This document shows positions 37,101-47,213 of a stretch of DNA of 64,000 nt, in pieces. The notes under the pieces are model-generated. The model was not told the origin of the DNA, did no database searches, and worked only from the letters and a program-made list of their open reading frames with translations. How positions within the stretch are numbered: the stretch's first letter is position 1; each line of letters starts with the position of its first letter. This DNA is from Trichaptum fuscoviolaceum (lineage: Eukaryota; Basidiomycota; Agaricomycetes; Hymenochaetales; Trichaptaceae), in assembly GCA_910574455.1 (NCBI GenBank), contig CAJSYZ010000002.1, forward strand, positions 2,009,671-2,073,670. The letters run 5' to 3'. Made by a program: the position numbers and the translations under genes.

Positions 37101-37425
37101 GGGTGCGACATGGCTCTGCCGCGTCACACTCGATGCGCCCGTCGGCTGGGGAGGCTTCGTCAAGAAACGGCGGCGCGGCGCTTCCGGATCGCATCGTCAT
37201 CCGCATTCTTCTCGTCCTCCCCCATCCAACTCTGGCTCGGGAGCGCAGAATAAAGATGATGACGACAACGACTCGATCACGAACTTCAAGCTCCTCACGC
37301 GCTACCGGCCAATTCTCTTTGTCGACTTTCTCGATGCGGGCGAATTGCTCGTGGTTGAGCGTCCGCTCGTGGATGTCCTTCGTGCGCTCCCGCCTGCGTT
37401 TTTCAAGCCACGGTTTGGGACCTGA
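34111..37425 (+). CDS. UTP4: U3 snoRNP small-subunit processome WD40 protein (UTP4/cirhin)
   Basis: Exons 34111-34392, 34453-34620, 34678-35114, 35177-35300, 35361-36584 and 36655-37425 give 1001 residues, longer than the yeast protein (about 780) mainly through Ser- and acid-rich inserts. WD40 blades are evident: VHRCRFVDYNPSAISAIAF, LFSAGGGSELVEWDL, LGCEDGCVRLISL, SWLVTGGSDSALRKWDV, GTIISGDSLGIVKFWD, then HSHDVRALAIWPPY, a UTP4 hallmark, and near the end NFKLLTRYRPILFVDFL with GELLVVERPLVDV. Acidic runs (ASDDEDDE, EDSEDGDDSEDEE) interrupt blades. UTP4 belongs to the UtpA complex that starts 18S rRNA processing in the nucleolus. Very firm call. Confidence 0.94.
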
Positions 37426-37812
37426 AACTTACGAAAAGTATATCTACATACAGTACATCGGAGGCTTTACGCATCAATTGTCTACTACAAGTGTTAGTTG
37501 TGTTGTGTGTTACAAATATATTATTTTGTCTCAATATCCATTTGTGAAAAAACAATGTTCCTTCATAGTGTGCAGGGAGACAACTTTATCATTATTGCAG
37601 AAGTAGGGGGCTTGAACAACATGGGAAGTATGCTAACGCTACAGTTACACATCTGATGTAGAATAAAACAATTAAAGAGAAAGGTATCATATGTTACGTG
37701 AAGGGGCGGTGTTGCAGTGGGACCTTCTATCGTGTACGTGTATGATGGAGAGAATAGTCAATGAAACAATGGCAGAAAAAGAAGAGTGGATAAAACAGTC
37801 ATCAGTCTTTGC
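37426..37812. other. Convergent spacer between UTP4 and the Mpv17-like gene
   Basis: 387 bp, AT-rich, between two stop codons. It should hold both 3' UTRs. I see nothing else. Confidence 0.5.
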
Positions 37813-38720
37813 TCAATCGCTAGTTAATTCATCCGAAGTATGGGAACGCTCAGAAGAAGACGAAACAGAATTCACGGTCTCGCGCATAGTCTCCTCCTTC
37901 GAGCCGCGCTCATTGCCACTCGCATTCAACAATGACAGATATAAGTTCCAGAAAATGCCACAGGTGGACTGGAAGGGGACGCGATAAGGCAGGGGCATGT
38001 ATCTGAAGTTGATCACCTGCGCCAGCGGCCAGACTTGCCAGTTCGCCACCAAGGCGGCACCGTACATGCCTTTGTACTTTTGCGCGAGGTGCGGGAGATC
38101 ACGGCCCTCCATGATGCCCATGGACCCGATGAAGAGCGCGAGACCGATAGGCGCCATGACGAGTTGGTCGCACGCAACACGCTGTAGAACGGCCAACGGT
38201 CTTATCTGGTGGGCGGCGACACCGATGGGTATGCCGATCTCGCCCACGGGCACGAGAGGCTCTGGTCCGATACGAACGCCTGCACTGAGAGGCGAGAAGG
38301 AGGTAGAACGCAGCCGGAGTGGAAAACGCGCTTCGAGGAATTTGTTCCAGCGACCAATAAGAGGACCTGAGACACTAGTGAGTACTGTTGGTTTGGGGGA
38401 GTGCGAGAGATAAGGCAATTGAGACTCACCCATGCCGAAGCCAAATGTGAAGAACTGAAGCGTACGCAGAGGGTCGTACTTCTGTCTATCATCGTGTTGA
38501 CCAGGTTTTGCCATCTATATGCATCAAGCAGATGAGCATACTACTGAGCATACTACTCCAAAACTTGCACAATCCTGAAGTTACTCACGAATATTTGTGT
38601 AGCCTGCGCCACGACATCTCCTAGTGCTGTGAGTGTACCATTTGTGACCGCAAGAGTAGAATAAGGTCGAGAATCAAAGCTCTGCTGGTAGGCGCGTACA
38701 GCAAGCGCAAGAGTCGCCAT
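37813..38720 (-). CDS. Mpv17/PMP22 family membrane protein
   Basis: Exons 38720-38589, 38514-38430 and 38366-37813 give 256 residues. The start MATLALAVRAYQQSFDSRPY resembles Mpv17 family N-termini (YxxxLxxRPxxT, then TNGTLTALGDVVAQ). Other blocks: DPLRTLQFFTFGFGMG-PLIGRWNKFLE, RVACDQLVMAPIGLALF, and the hallmark ending NWQVWPLAQVINFRYMPL with YRVPFQSTCGIFWN. Four hydrophobic segments are expected. The family sits in inner mitochondrial (Sym1/Mpv17) or peroxisomal (PMP22/PXMP2) membranes as a channel-like protein; which one is not decidable here. A stretch of about 35 residues (AGVRIGPEPLVPVGEIGIP) between the first and second halves is longer than in Sym1. Ser/Glu-rich C-terminus. Confidence 0.88.
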
Positions 38721-39156
38721 AATGGTGGAAGTTGGTCGCGCCAGAGACACGATAGACGATAGACGTCTTTGTTAGGATCTAAAGAACCTCAGGTATGAAG
38801 CAGACGCGATAGTGCTCGCTGTCTAATATGATGCATAAGTTGGAGAGCAGTGGGGCACGACAAGGGCTCAGTGAAGGCAGACGACAGGCTATTAGCACGA
38901 TGGAGTCAATGGTGTTGGCAATGGAGAGGCTCTTCAAGTGACATCACCCGCCGCCTGTTCCCAAAATAGTAAGCACTTCGAATTCTCTCGAACTCCGTTG
39001 AGATTTCATTCGTGCACTGAAGTTTGTTAATAAGCTTTCTGGTACATCAGTAACAAATGAAATGAAGAGTACATAACATCTTGCAAATTATCTGATTTTC
39101 TTACCGCGATTTGTAGGCAGTACTGTTATGATATTTGCATTTAATAAAATTATATC
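38721..39156. other. Spacer between the Mpv17-like gene and the tRNA-Lys pair
   Basis: 436 bp holding the Mpv17-like promoter and the 5' flank of the first tRNA gene. No gene seen. AT-rich near the tRNA (about 39120-39155), as is common upstream of pol III genes. Confidence 0.45.
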
Positions 39157-39246
39157 GCCCGCCTAGCTCAATCGGATAGAGCGTCAGACTCTTAGGAGTA
39201 CTTAAAAGGCATCTGAAGGCTGCGAGTTCGACCCTCGCGGTGGGCT
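39157..39246 (+). tRNA. tRNA-Lys (anticodon CTT) with a 16-nt intron
   Basis: Folds as a standard cloverleaf: acceptor stem GCCCGCC with GGTGGGC, D arm GCTC...GAGC, anticodon stem TCAGA with TCTGA, loop C-T-CTT-A-A, and T arm GCGAG-TTCGACC-CTCGC. A 16-nt intron at 39195-39210 sits between positions 37 and 38, the canonical place. The anticodon CTT reads AAG (Lys). Internal A and B boxes are intact. The discriminator is T. Confidence 0.94.
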
Positions 39247-39505
39247 AGCTGAAACACTTTTTGGTTCTGTTACTTAGTCATTCCTTTTTGTCGTCTTCCC
39301 CTCTAACAAAAGGGACTCTCGCTAAAAAGTGACGAGACTAATATACATTGATGAACCGTCGCTATAGAATAAACATGGACTTGGAGTGTGGCGTGTGGGT
39401 CGTCAACTATTCAATTTAACTTAAAATGAACAAGGCAATCAATACTTTATAACTTTCGTAAATAAAAAACAGTAAGGGAGGTTAGGTATGAAAAAAATAT
39501 CAGCT

Positions 39506-39595
39506 AGCCCACCGCGAGGGTCGAACTCGCAGCCTTCAGATGCCTTTTAAGTACTCCTAAGAGTCTGACGCTCTATCCGATTGAGCTAGGCGGGC
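39506..39595 (-). tRNA. tRNA-Lys (anticodon CTT), inverted second copy
   Basis: Reverse complement of the gene at 39157-39246, identical over all 90 bases including the 16-nt intron. Identity continues for eight bases past the 3' end (CTAGCTGA) but not on the 5' side. The two copies converge, 3' end to 3' end, with 259 bp between them. Confidence 0.94.
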
Positions 39596-40304
39596 ATTGA
39601 TAATAGATAAAAATAATTATCTAGTAGTCAAAGCGAGGAAGTTCACTTCATCAAATAGATCTCAATACGTATTTTTTCTCTTTCTCGCAACAAGCTCGCA
39701 AATAACTTTATGGATTATAAATAATTATCTTTCATTTGAGGCAGAAAAGACAAATGGTTAAACGATGGCGGACAAGAGGTGAATGGAACAAAAAGTAGAT
39801 ATAGGCAAGGGAAACTTTAGGGAATGTACGTTAGGTGACAAGAAATCACGAGACATAAATAAATGTGAATTGTTGAAGAAATCGGAAGGGTTAGAACGAT
39901 AAATGAGGGGAATGGATGCGAGGAGTGCGTTTACATCTACCTCAGTATAGAGGACATCGCGACACTATCCAACGGTAATCGGCCAAGCGGGTCAGACGAC
40001 CTCGAATTATAGCAAGGATGTGAGTGAAGGATGGATGGGAGAAGGGTACCAAAGCAATACCGAGCTGACCACGTTCGTCGCGGGGTCCAGCCTGTAATCT
40101 GGACGGTACGATACGTGGCACAAAGAACGGAATTGTCTTAAGGTACAGAGATATGGAGCGCGGCGTCCATCGGCCCATTAATGAGCGGAGACCAACAACT
40201 CTACACGACCAACTGTATGTTAGATAAAGTTAGACCTGACCCAATCAGTGTTACTAAGAGACTTACGCGTAAGCTTAATTACGAAATGATTAATGATCAA
40301 CAGA
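39596..40304. other. Spacer between tRNA-Lys copy 2 and the C2H2 factor stop
   Basis: 709 bp, AT-rich on the left half. It includes the 3' UTR of the transcription factor. The small frame at 39942-40178 (-) has no recognisable content. No gene supported. Confidence 0.45.
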
Positions 40305-41525
40305 TTACTTGACGTCAACAGAACAAGAGCATCCTTTTGGTCCACTCTTGCCGCAGTTATCGCATCTATGCCTACCCGACTTCATAGCCCCTACACCAAT
40401 GCGACTCACGCTCCCGTCATCGGATACGTCTGCAGACGAGCTTGGTGGAGCCTGGCCGCGATGAAGAGACACGATGTGTCGGCCTAAGTCATGCTTGCGA
40501 GAGAATTCGCGATTGCATTGATCATAAGGACAGATGTGGTCCTTACGACGAACAGGGTTATGTGTTTCCTTATGCGTTTTCAGGTTGTACGCTCTCTTGA
40601 AAGCCTTCGGGCACCTGTCGCATTGATACTTCTTTTGCGGGTCATCAAGAGATTCGGGGACACCGTAACTCGATGATGGACCAGGCAATTGGGCACTGGT
40701 CTGCATGCCACGCACGTTCGAGCGCGAGATACTAGGAAGTAGATTCATAGCAAGGCCAGCACCGACGGGGCTCGGGGCTCTACCCTGCGGTTCCTGGTAC
40801 TGTTGCTGGTGTGCGCCGATGGCGATTGGTGCGATGGACCCACCGTATAACGAAGGATGATGAGATGCCGGTGCGTGTGGCAGATAGTAGTCCGAGCCAC
40901 CAAAGTCGGAGTAAACGGAGCCCGTGTGACGCTCGGGAGGCGTAGGCGGGAGTGTCCCGTAGGTAGAATCTTGCTCTTCATAAGAGCTGAAGCCGCTGCT
41001 GGCAGGGGAGTGCTCAGCAGTGCCGTATGAGCGATCGGGGCCGGCGTCGACCGAAAGGCCGGTTGCCGTGTTCTGCGCCCGGTGCTCCGCGAGGTAGTCA
41101 TCGCGTGCATTGATATTCATGCGACTGTACGACATCTCGAGGTCGATGGGGAAAGAATACTGGGTAGACGCGTAGTTATTGTAGTATGCCTCTGATTGCG
41201 AAGAGAGAGATTCATATGCACTAGCGGACTCGGAGCTGGCCGTGATGGTCGAAGGTGGTCCACAAGTGGGTGTCTCTGCGCGCAGAAGTGCGTAGGCGTC
41301 CGTAGGATCGACGGTGACGAAAGGTATGTTAAGATAGTCGAACCCCTCGAGAGTCGAGTCAAGTTCTATGTCAAAGTTGTCCGGGTGCGGGGCAATCACG
41401 TCGGCTGAGCTGCTGTTGAAGGAAAAGAAATCAAAGGCTGCTGCGGCCTGCTGAAACTGCTGCTGCTGCGCTTGCTGCTTTGAGCCATTGCCCATGAGCA
41501 GCTCCGGAGATATATACTGTTCCAT
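40305..41525 (-). CDS. C2H2 zinc-finger transcription factor
   Basis: Single-exon gene of 406 residues. The start MEQYISPELLMGNG (ATG 41525) lies in a strong ACC-ATG-G context and is the first ATG of the frame. A Gln-rich N-terminus (KQQAQQQQFQQ) and a long Ser/Tyr/Pro-rich low-complexity region lead to two C2H2 fingers near the C-terminus: YQCDRCPKAFKRAYNLKTH and HICPYDQCNREFSRKHDLGRH. A further Cys cluster, CDNCGKSGPKGCSC, closes the protein and could bind another metal. Tandem fingers of this wording occur in many Agaricomycete regulators; I cannot name the pathway or target. Its 5' side faces a 5.7-kb region without genes, which could hold extended control elements. Confidence 0.88.
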   Translation of the reverse strand: MEQYISPELLMGNGSKQQAQQQQFQQAAAAFDFFSFNSSSADVIAPHPDNFDIELDSTLEGFDYLNIPFVTVDPTDAYALLRAETPTCGPPSTITASSESASAYESLSSQSEAYYNNYASTQYSFPIDLEMSYSRMNINARDDYLAEHRAQNTATGLSVDAGPDRSYGTAEHSPASSGFSSYEEQDSTYGTLPPTPPERHTGSVYSDFGGSDYYLPHAPASHHPSLYGGSIAPIAIGAHQQQYQEPQGRAPSPVGAGLAMNLLPSISRSNVRGMQTSAQLPGPSSSYGVPESLDDPQKKYQCDRCPKAFKRAYNLKTHKETHNPVRRKDHICPYDQCNREFSRKHDLGRHIVSLHRGQAPPSSSADVSDDGSVSRIGVGAMKSGRHRCDNCGKSGPKGCSCSVDVK

Positions 41526-44500
41526 GGTGTCTGTATGAGCGTAGAGTAAAGGAGAACAAATGGGAGGAGGGGGCGGGCAATGTATAGGCAGCAGACGTGG
41601 AGGGGCAACTGGGAGTCGAAGGGGGGTGCTGCGCAACTGCGACGACGGTCTAGTATTTGTGTATTCGTGTTTCCTTTATCACGCCGTTGCCACACGACCC
41701 TGGGAACCCTTTTCCGTTCCCACCCCTTGGCTCCCCTCGCGCTCAGGGTCTTTTCTCACCGTTCTCTGTGCCGATGCTGTTGCACACGCAACCCCTTTTA
41801 CGAGTCTCACCTTACCGCCGACATCCCTTTTCTCCTCAGCTTTGGGCGCTTTTGGTCTGCAGGACTGCGGCATGCAAAGTCGTCCTAGGTTGTCTCCATC
41901 TACATTCGCCTGCTTATCACCCAATGTTCAACTCAACTTCAGTCTCTGCAGTATCTTATTTTCTGTCGAATATCTTAGCTATCGCACAATCTCGCACTGG
42001 CAGTTCCATGCGCTCCACGATGAACATCGGCAAAACTCTGTTTTTGGAGAGTCTGGGCAATGAGCGCATCAAACACCGTCACCGAAAATGCTCTTGCGGA
42101 CCTGGTTTGCGAAGGCTGTACCTTCCTTATGCGGCATCGGCTGGGCGGCTTACCTTTTCCAGATGTCCGAAAATAGCAAAATCCGATTTAGAGGGATACA
42201 GCTTTCAAGTCGCTAACTGTGAAAGAAATCATTGACAGTGGATGGAGAGATACAAATACAAGGTATTGTTCTGTGTAACATGCTGCTAATTGATGACGGT
42301 TGACCACTCGCCCCAGGACGATGCACTACTGTCGGAAAGCCGATGGGGAGCAACCGATATTGACCACGCCGCATCAGTCGCTGGTACCAGTATGATACAC
42401 TGCTCTCGAACAGCCATCAAGGTCTCTTCTTCTTGGATTGCCAGTTGCAAACCTTCGGTATAGGGTCTTACTCGCCGACGACTTCGGGTATTTCAATGAA
42501 TGCACCTCATGGCCAAGCAGCATTGATCCTAAGGAACCGACGCATGGCGGATGCATTGCATCGGAATCTCCTTCTGTCAGTCATACTACCTCAGCCTAAC
42601 AACGCGACGTGCTCATTTGTTTTACTATCACCGCCCATCCTCGCTTCTGCCATTTTGGAGCTCACGCTAATGCAGATTGTTCATGCAGATTTCACCGTCT
42701 GTGATAAAATATGGAATGACGGTAGGCGCCCGTCTGTCAAAGCGCATTGTGCCTCGAATTTAGACTCTATTCCAAAGAATGATGGACGCTTTGTGGCACA
42801 ACATATTTGCGCGATAAGTGCGAAACTCGTCAAAATCGCTCATTGGTGTCACTCTCCGGCGCATTCCTGACCAACATTCGACATAACGTTTTGAACACTC
42901 GATGTCTCGTCGGATCCTCTGTGTATATGCTCCGGTCCTTGCATCACTTCGGAGCTTGCTATGGCACATTCGCTCGATCTCCAGAGATATGTCTGTACTA
43001 GCAAGCCCCTTTCGAACATCTACTCACATGAACTTTGTCGGCTCTCCCACTATGCCGACTATCAGTCTAGGGTAAGATGAAACAGCTGCTTTAAAGAGCT
43101 CATGTTTCTCTCCCTCTACCTCGTCCGGCAATGTCCCAAACTTAAACATGCATCACTCCAGCACTCAACTCTAAGCCTCGCGTTTAAACTACGATTCCTC
43201 TCCATATGTACATGACCCATCTGCATCCGATCTGCCCATTGGCGAACATCAGTGTAACAACAGGCTTATTCCCTCCCTCGTCGAAAATTCCGGCACTTGA
43301 GGCCTCGTGCCATTCTACGGTCACTATAATCTCGATATCAAGCTATCGCACTATGTTATGCGCATGATCCCCGCCTCCCATCAGATGTCGTTCGTCATAT
43401 GGAGTCCTTCGGGAGCTATGATTTTGAATTAATCATTTGCTTCTCGCGCCCCATCCGCATCAAAGGACCGACTTGAAGGCAGTACGGGCTTATTACACCG
43501 ATACCGTGACGTCGATGGTCTAGTGACCAATTCACTATCAAATCTGTCCTTCTCTGTACGGCCGAGCGCGCCTGAAGAGTATGCGATTCGGTACGGTAGG
43601 CACTATCGTACGAGTCATCCAATTATTCCTGATCTTGGCGCGGAACCCGTTAATGTATGTTTACCCGCTCTTCTAGCTACAGGCTAACTCTCGATGCTAA
43701 CGCGGCCATCTAGCGTTTGTTCATTCAGTTCATCGGACCCGTCTGAATTGAAATCCTATTCCGATGTCTTGTGAGTCAATTTGAACAATCACCAGTCATT
43801 AGATCCTTCATGACAATCGCAAATCATAGATGTAATTACTAGCTAACTCCTTGCGGTGCTTCAACTCAATGGTACCTTCCCCCCAACCTTCCGAACCATA
43901 TGGAAGCAGTGATTAATGTTCTTCTTGACCCGCCTTATGTGCTATTTGTGCTGCTTTGATCGCTCGTCGGTAACGATCGTAGGAAAGTTTCATCCAGAAA
44001 TACTTCAAACAATACTGAACTTAAACTTTGCCGGTCGTAGATTCTTAAAAGCGATATAAGTGTTCACGCGAAGCGTACAGATCCTTGTTCTACGAGGGAG
44101 GGTTATGACAAAGGTGCGGGAACGGAACTCAGGCGGAATTGTCATGAAATTGCTGACATGACATGCCAGATTGTGATACAACGCCGGACACGATGAGCGC
44201 ACTCACTATCCAATTGCAGGTGGATCTTCGCTTCCACAGAAATTATGCCCGCTCGCTTCGGGACACACCAGCTTCGTGGCGTGCTTCTGCTGCTCACGCC
44301 CAACTTTTTTTCAACAGCAACCATATAATGTCCAATGATTCAAGTCAAAGACACGTCGCTAAACGTCACCGACCTAACGGACACTATCGCTACAATGGGC
44401 TGTATTGGCTACGTCTATATACACCATCTCAGTGCATTATTAGCTCTCTTGTTCCTATCATATCGGAGGGAGATTTCGGTGTAGACGAACATCAATCATA

Positions 44501-47213
44501 GATTGTTAGTGGAGGGTTCTTGATGCACTCAATTCACCAAAATTATCAATTCGACGAAAAAAAAAATATTACGCTGAATAGGAAGCCACACACTCATCTT
44601 GAATTTAGAACTCTGTGATTATCGACAAGGAAGACTCCATGAATCACTAACGCATTTGTTGCCTGATTAACAAGAGTCTATCCACATCAAATTAATTCAC
44701 CATTCCTGAGAATGATGATCACTGGCAGGGACTTTGTTAGCTATCATTGCTTGGCGGGGTGAATTGTTGGTAAGGTATCGCGATGATTTTACCAACGTCA
44801 CACGCTCGGATATTCTACATTCAAAACAATGGAGTAGATTAGGCAGCAACATGCGTTTACAGTCCTAGTATTCTTTAGATGACTCGACTCTCCTCAATAC
44901 GCGTCTCGGCTCACGATGTTCATGAGAATTTGCTTGATTCAATTTAATTCGCAGTCTGACTTCGCATGCGGATTTTCCGCAGGGGATTTACCTTCGCAAC
45001 CTGTGCTGCTGGCTCGGCACTCGTGATGCTTCCGCTCTCATCGCATGAACGTGCTTCACGAAGCAATCATCGAAAACAGGACCAATATCGCAGCCGGGAG
45101 ATTGCTCACTGCGAGAGTCTCTATCGCATTCGCGGCCATTGCGGCTTGGTCGAGTCACAATGACCATCGTATCGACGATCTAAGGAATGAAACATTTGAG
45201 TTTGGCATACGTAGAATGATGGGTAGACATCCTTACAAACCCGTACCTGTAGATCACCTCACGCAAGCGCCCTCAGCTCACCCATGCCGAGGATGTGCGT
45301 GATGACTCGGCGAATCTATTCCGTACTAAACACAGATAGCACAACAGCCGGTACCGACTCCGTGCGCCCGTCAGTGCACCATATGGTGCCTCTGCTGCGC
45401 ATCGATACAATAGACGCTTTAGTGAATTGAGCCTGCTCTCGTGAGTGTTGATCCATGCCCAAATGCGTGCCGCAGCATAATCACTTCATGACGACGTTCA
45501 CCAACGGAAGGCTTCAACTGAGGGAAGCACACATTCTGATTTCCGTGTAAAGTAACTTACATTCAAATTGCTAGAATGTGTGCTATACAGTAGTATATTC
45601 AGGCTCGTGAGCAAACATTGATCAAACCACAACTTGAACTTGAATATCCCTTACCGAGGGACCGTGACCATCCGCAATGCGCAGCACATCTGTTCTATGA
45701 ATTGTACGGAAATTTCAAGACGTCCTATCCAGGAAGACCGTCACTCAAATGCAAGCCATATTTCAGGCCTTTAAATCGTCTCAGAAGTTTTTTTATTGAG
45801 TTCGAGACAAGAAAGCAAAAGAAAAGTAAAAGGCGGCAGCAACGACACTTTCGGCGCTTATACACTAGTACTATGTACTAGTATTTGTGCTTCGTTGATC
45901 CCATCATCCCCAGGATTCGGAGCCGAGCGACCGTCGTTTTTACTACTTACCATCATCTGGCGAGAACGTTCAATAAGCTGCGCAATTCTTCTGAACTCCT
46001 CCTTATGGCTTTATTTTCCCCATCATCCAACATGCAATGTGTCGTCCATTGCTTCGGCCAGCTGAGCAGGTGTTGTGGTGGACAAATCCCCAGTATTTAC
46101 TGTACATTATCCCATGATGAACGACCCTGTACACAGAGAAAGCTGTCGGAGGAAGTTTATATCACAACCAACGGTCCGCAGTCGACTGAAATGCGAGGAC
46201 AAGCACCTACGGACCACCACGCTCTCGGGCTTTTCGGAAACTTGAGCCATTGATGACGAACGCAAATCCCGCTGCACAATTGCCTCATGGTTCCGAACAA
46301 TTAATCTTCAATTGAATATCTGCAACAACTGCGATCAACTTTGACTGCGCTCCGCAGGCTATGATCGACATATTTCGTCACCGATGGCTAGATTATCTTG
46401 AGTTGCTCTGTCGATATCAGCTTGTCTATTTCAATGCTCTAAACCGGAGCTCGCCGGCAGCATATGAGTTTGATGATCAAGACCTCTACCTGCGCACGAA
46501 GCGCAGTCACCCCAAGAGATACACTTTACCGCAGACATGTGGGCTGACTTATCGGACTTGAAGCGCAGCTTCTGTCAATATCAATATCACCCACATATCT
46601 CGACTACGCTCAAGCTTCGTGGCACTACGGATCTCATAATCCGCAAGCGCATCCTTCCAAGTCTGCTGCGCAACCCACCATCCAAAGTGCACACAAATGT
46701 CTAGAGGGTAAGAAAGCCAGATCTCTAGAATCGAAATGCGCAGCTCCCAAGGGAAGGCGTTCCGGTAACACCTATTCGATTTTGGAATCACGAAGAAAGA
46801 GTGGGTTATTTGTGCAACTGCGTCTTTCTATCATAATCATCTCCGAGTCTACATGCCGGCTCTAATGCGTTCCTCCCGACATTTGCGACAAAGATATTAC
46901 CAGCGCATGCTCCAGCTGTGCCTTCTGCCACCACTTAGCGTTGTCCATGAATACCAAGTCATCGGTGCTTCATTCTTCCAATATAGGGCCTGAATCAAAA
47001 TAACTGACTTACAGTATTGCATTGATAATATGAGCAGTAAGCATAAGTTATTGTATCTCCTCAAAAATTGTTGATAAAAGCAATTGCACTCAATATTAGA
47101 GTTAGAGGAGTTTATTGCATTTACTATGGTTACACTACCAAACACTCATGTAATATTACTTACGACTTTGAGCTTCATCGAATATCTTGTATACATCATT
47201 GAGTTTGAAAGTC
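41526..47213. other. 5.7-kb region without supportable genes
   Basis: From the C2H2 factor start to the catalase stop I find no exon chain with conserved protein content. Open frames up to 192 codons exist in the first 700 bp (CT-rich leader of the factor) and one of 145 codons at 42433-42870, but none has a domain, repeat or plausible splice pattern. About 44500-47200 is AT-rich with frequent stops. It may be regulatory DNA of the transcription factor, decayed mobile DNA, or an unseen non-coding transcript. It is by far the longest empty stretch in an otherwise gene-dense window. Confidence 0.6.

Larger units (their letters stand above)
39157..39595. repeat. Long inverted repeat formed by the tRNA-Lys pair
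   Basis: Two 98-bp arms (39157-39254 and 39498-39595) with a spacer of about 243 bp. The arms are the two identical tRNA-Lys genes plus eight flanking bases. Confidence 0.9.

Noticed and set aside
41526..41636. 37-codon N-terminal extension of the C2H2 factor
   Set aside because: The upstream start would be TTG; the first ATG of the frame is at 41525 in a strong context.
41560..42235. Overlapping + frames (167 and 192 codons) upstream of the C2H2 factor
   Set aside because: CT-rich leader DNA; frames overlap each other and show no conserved content.
42433..42870. 145-codon + frame in the gene desert
   Set aside because: No recognisable motif and no neighbouring exons; probably chance.
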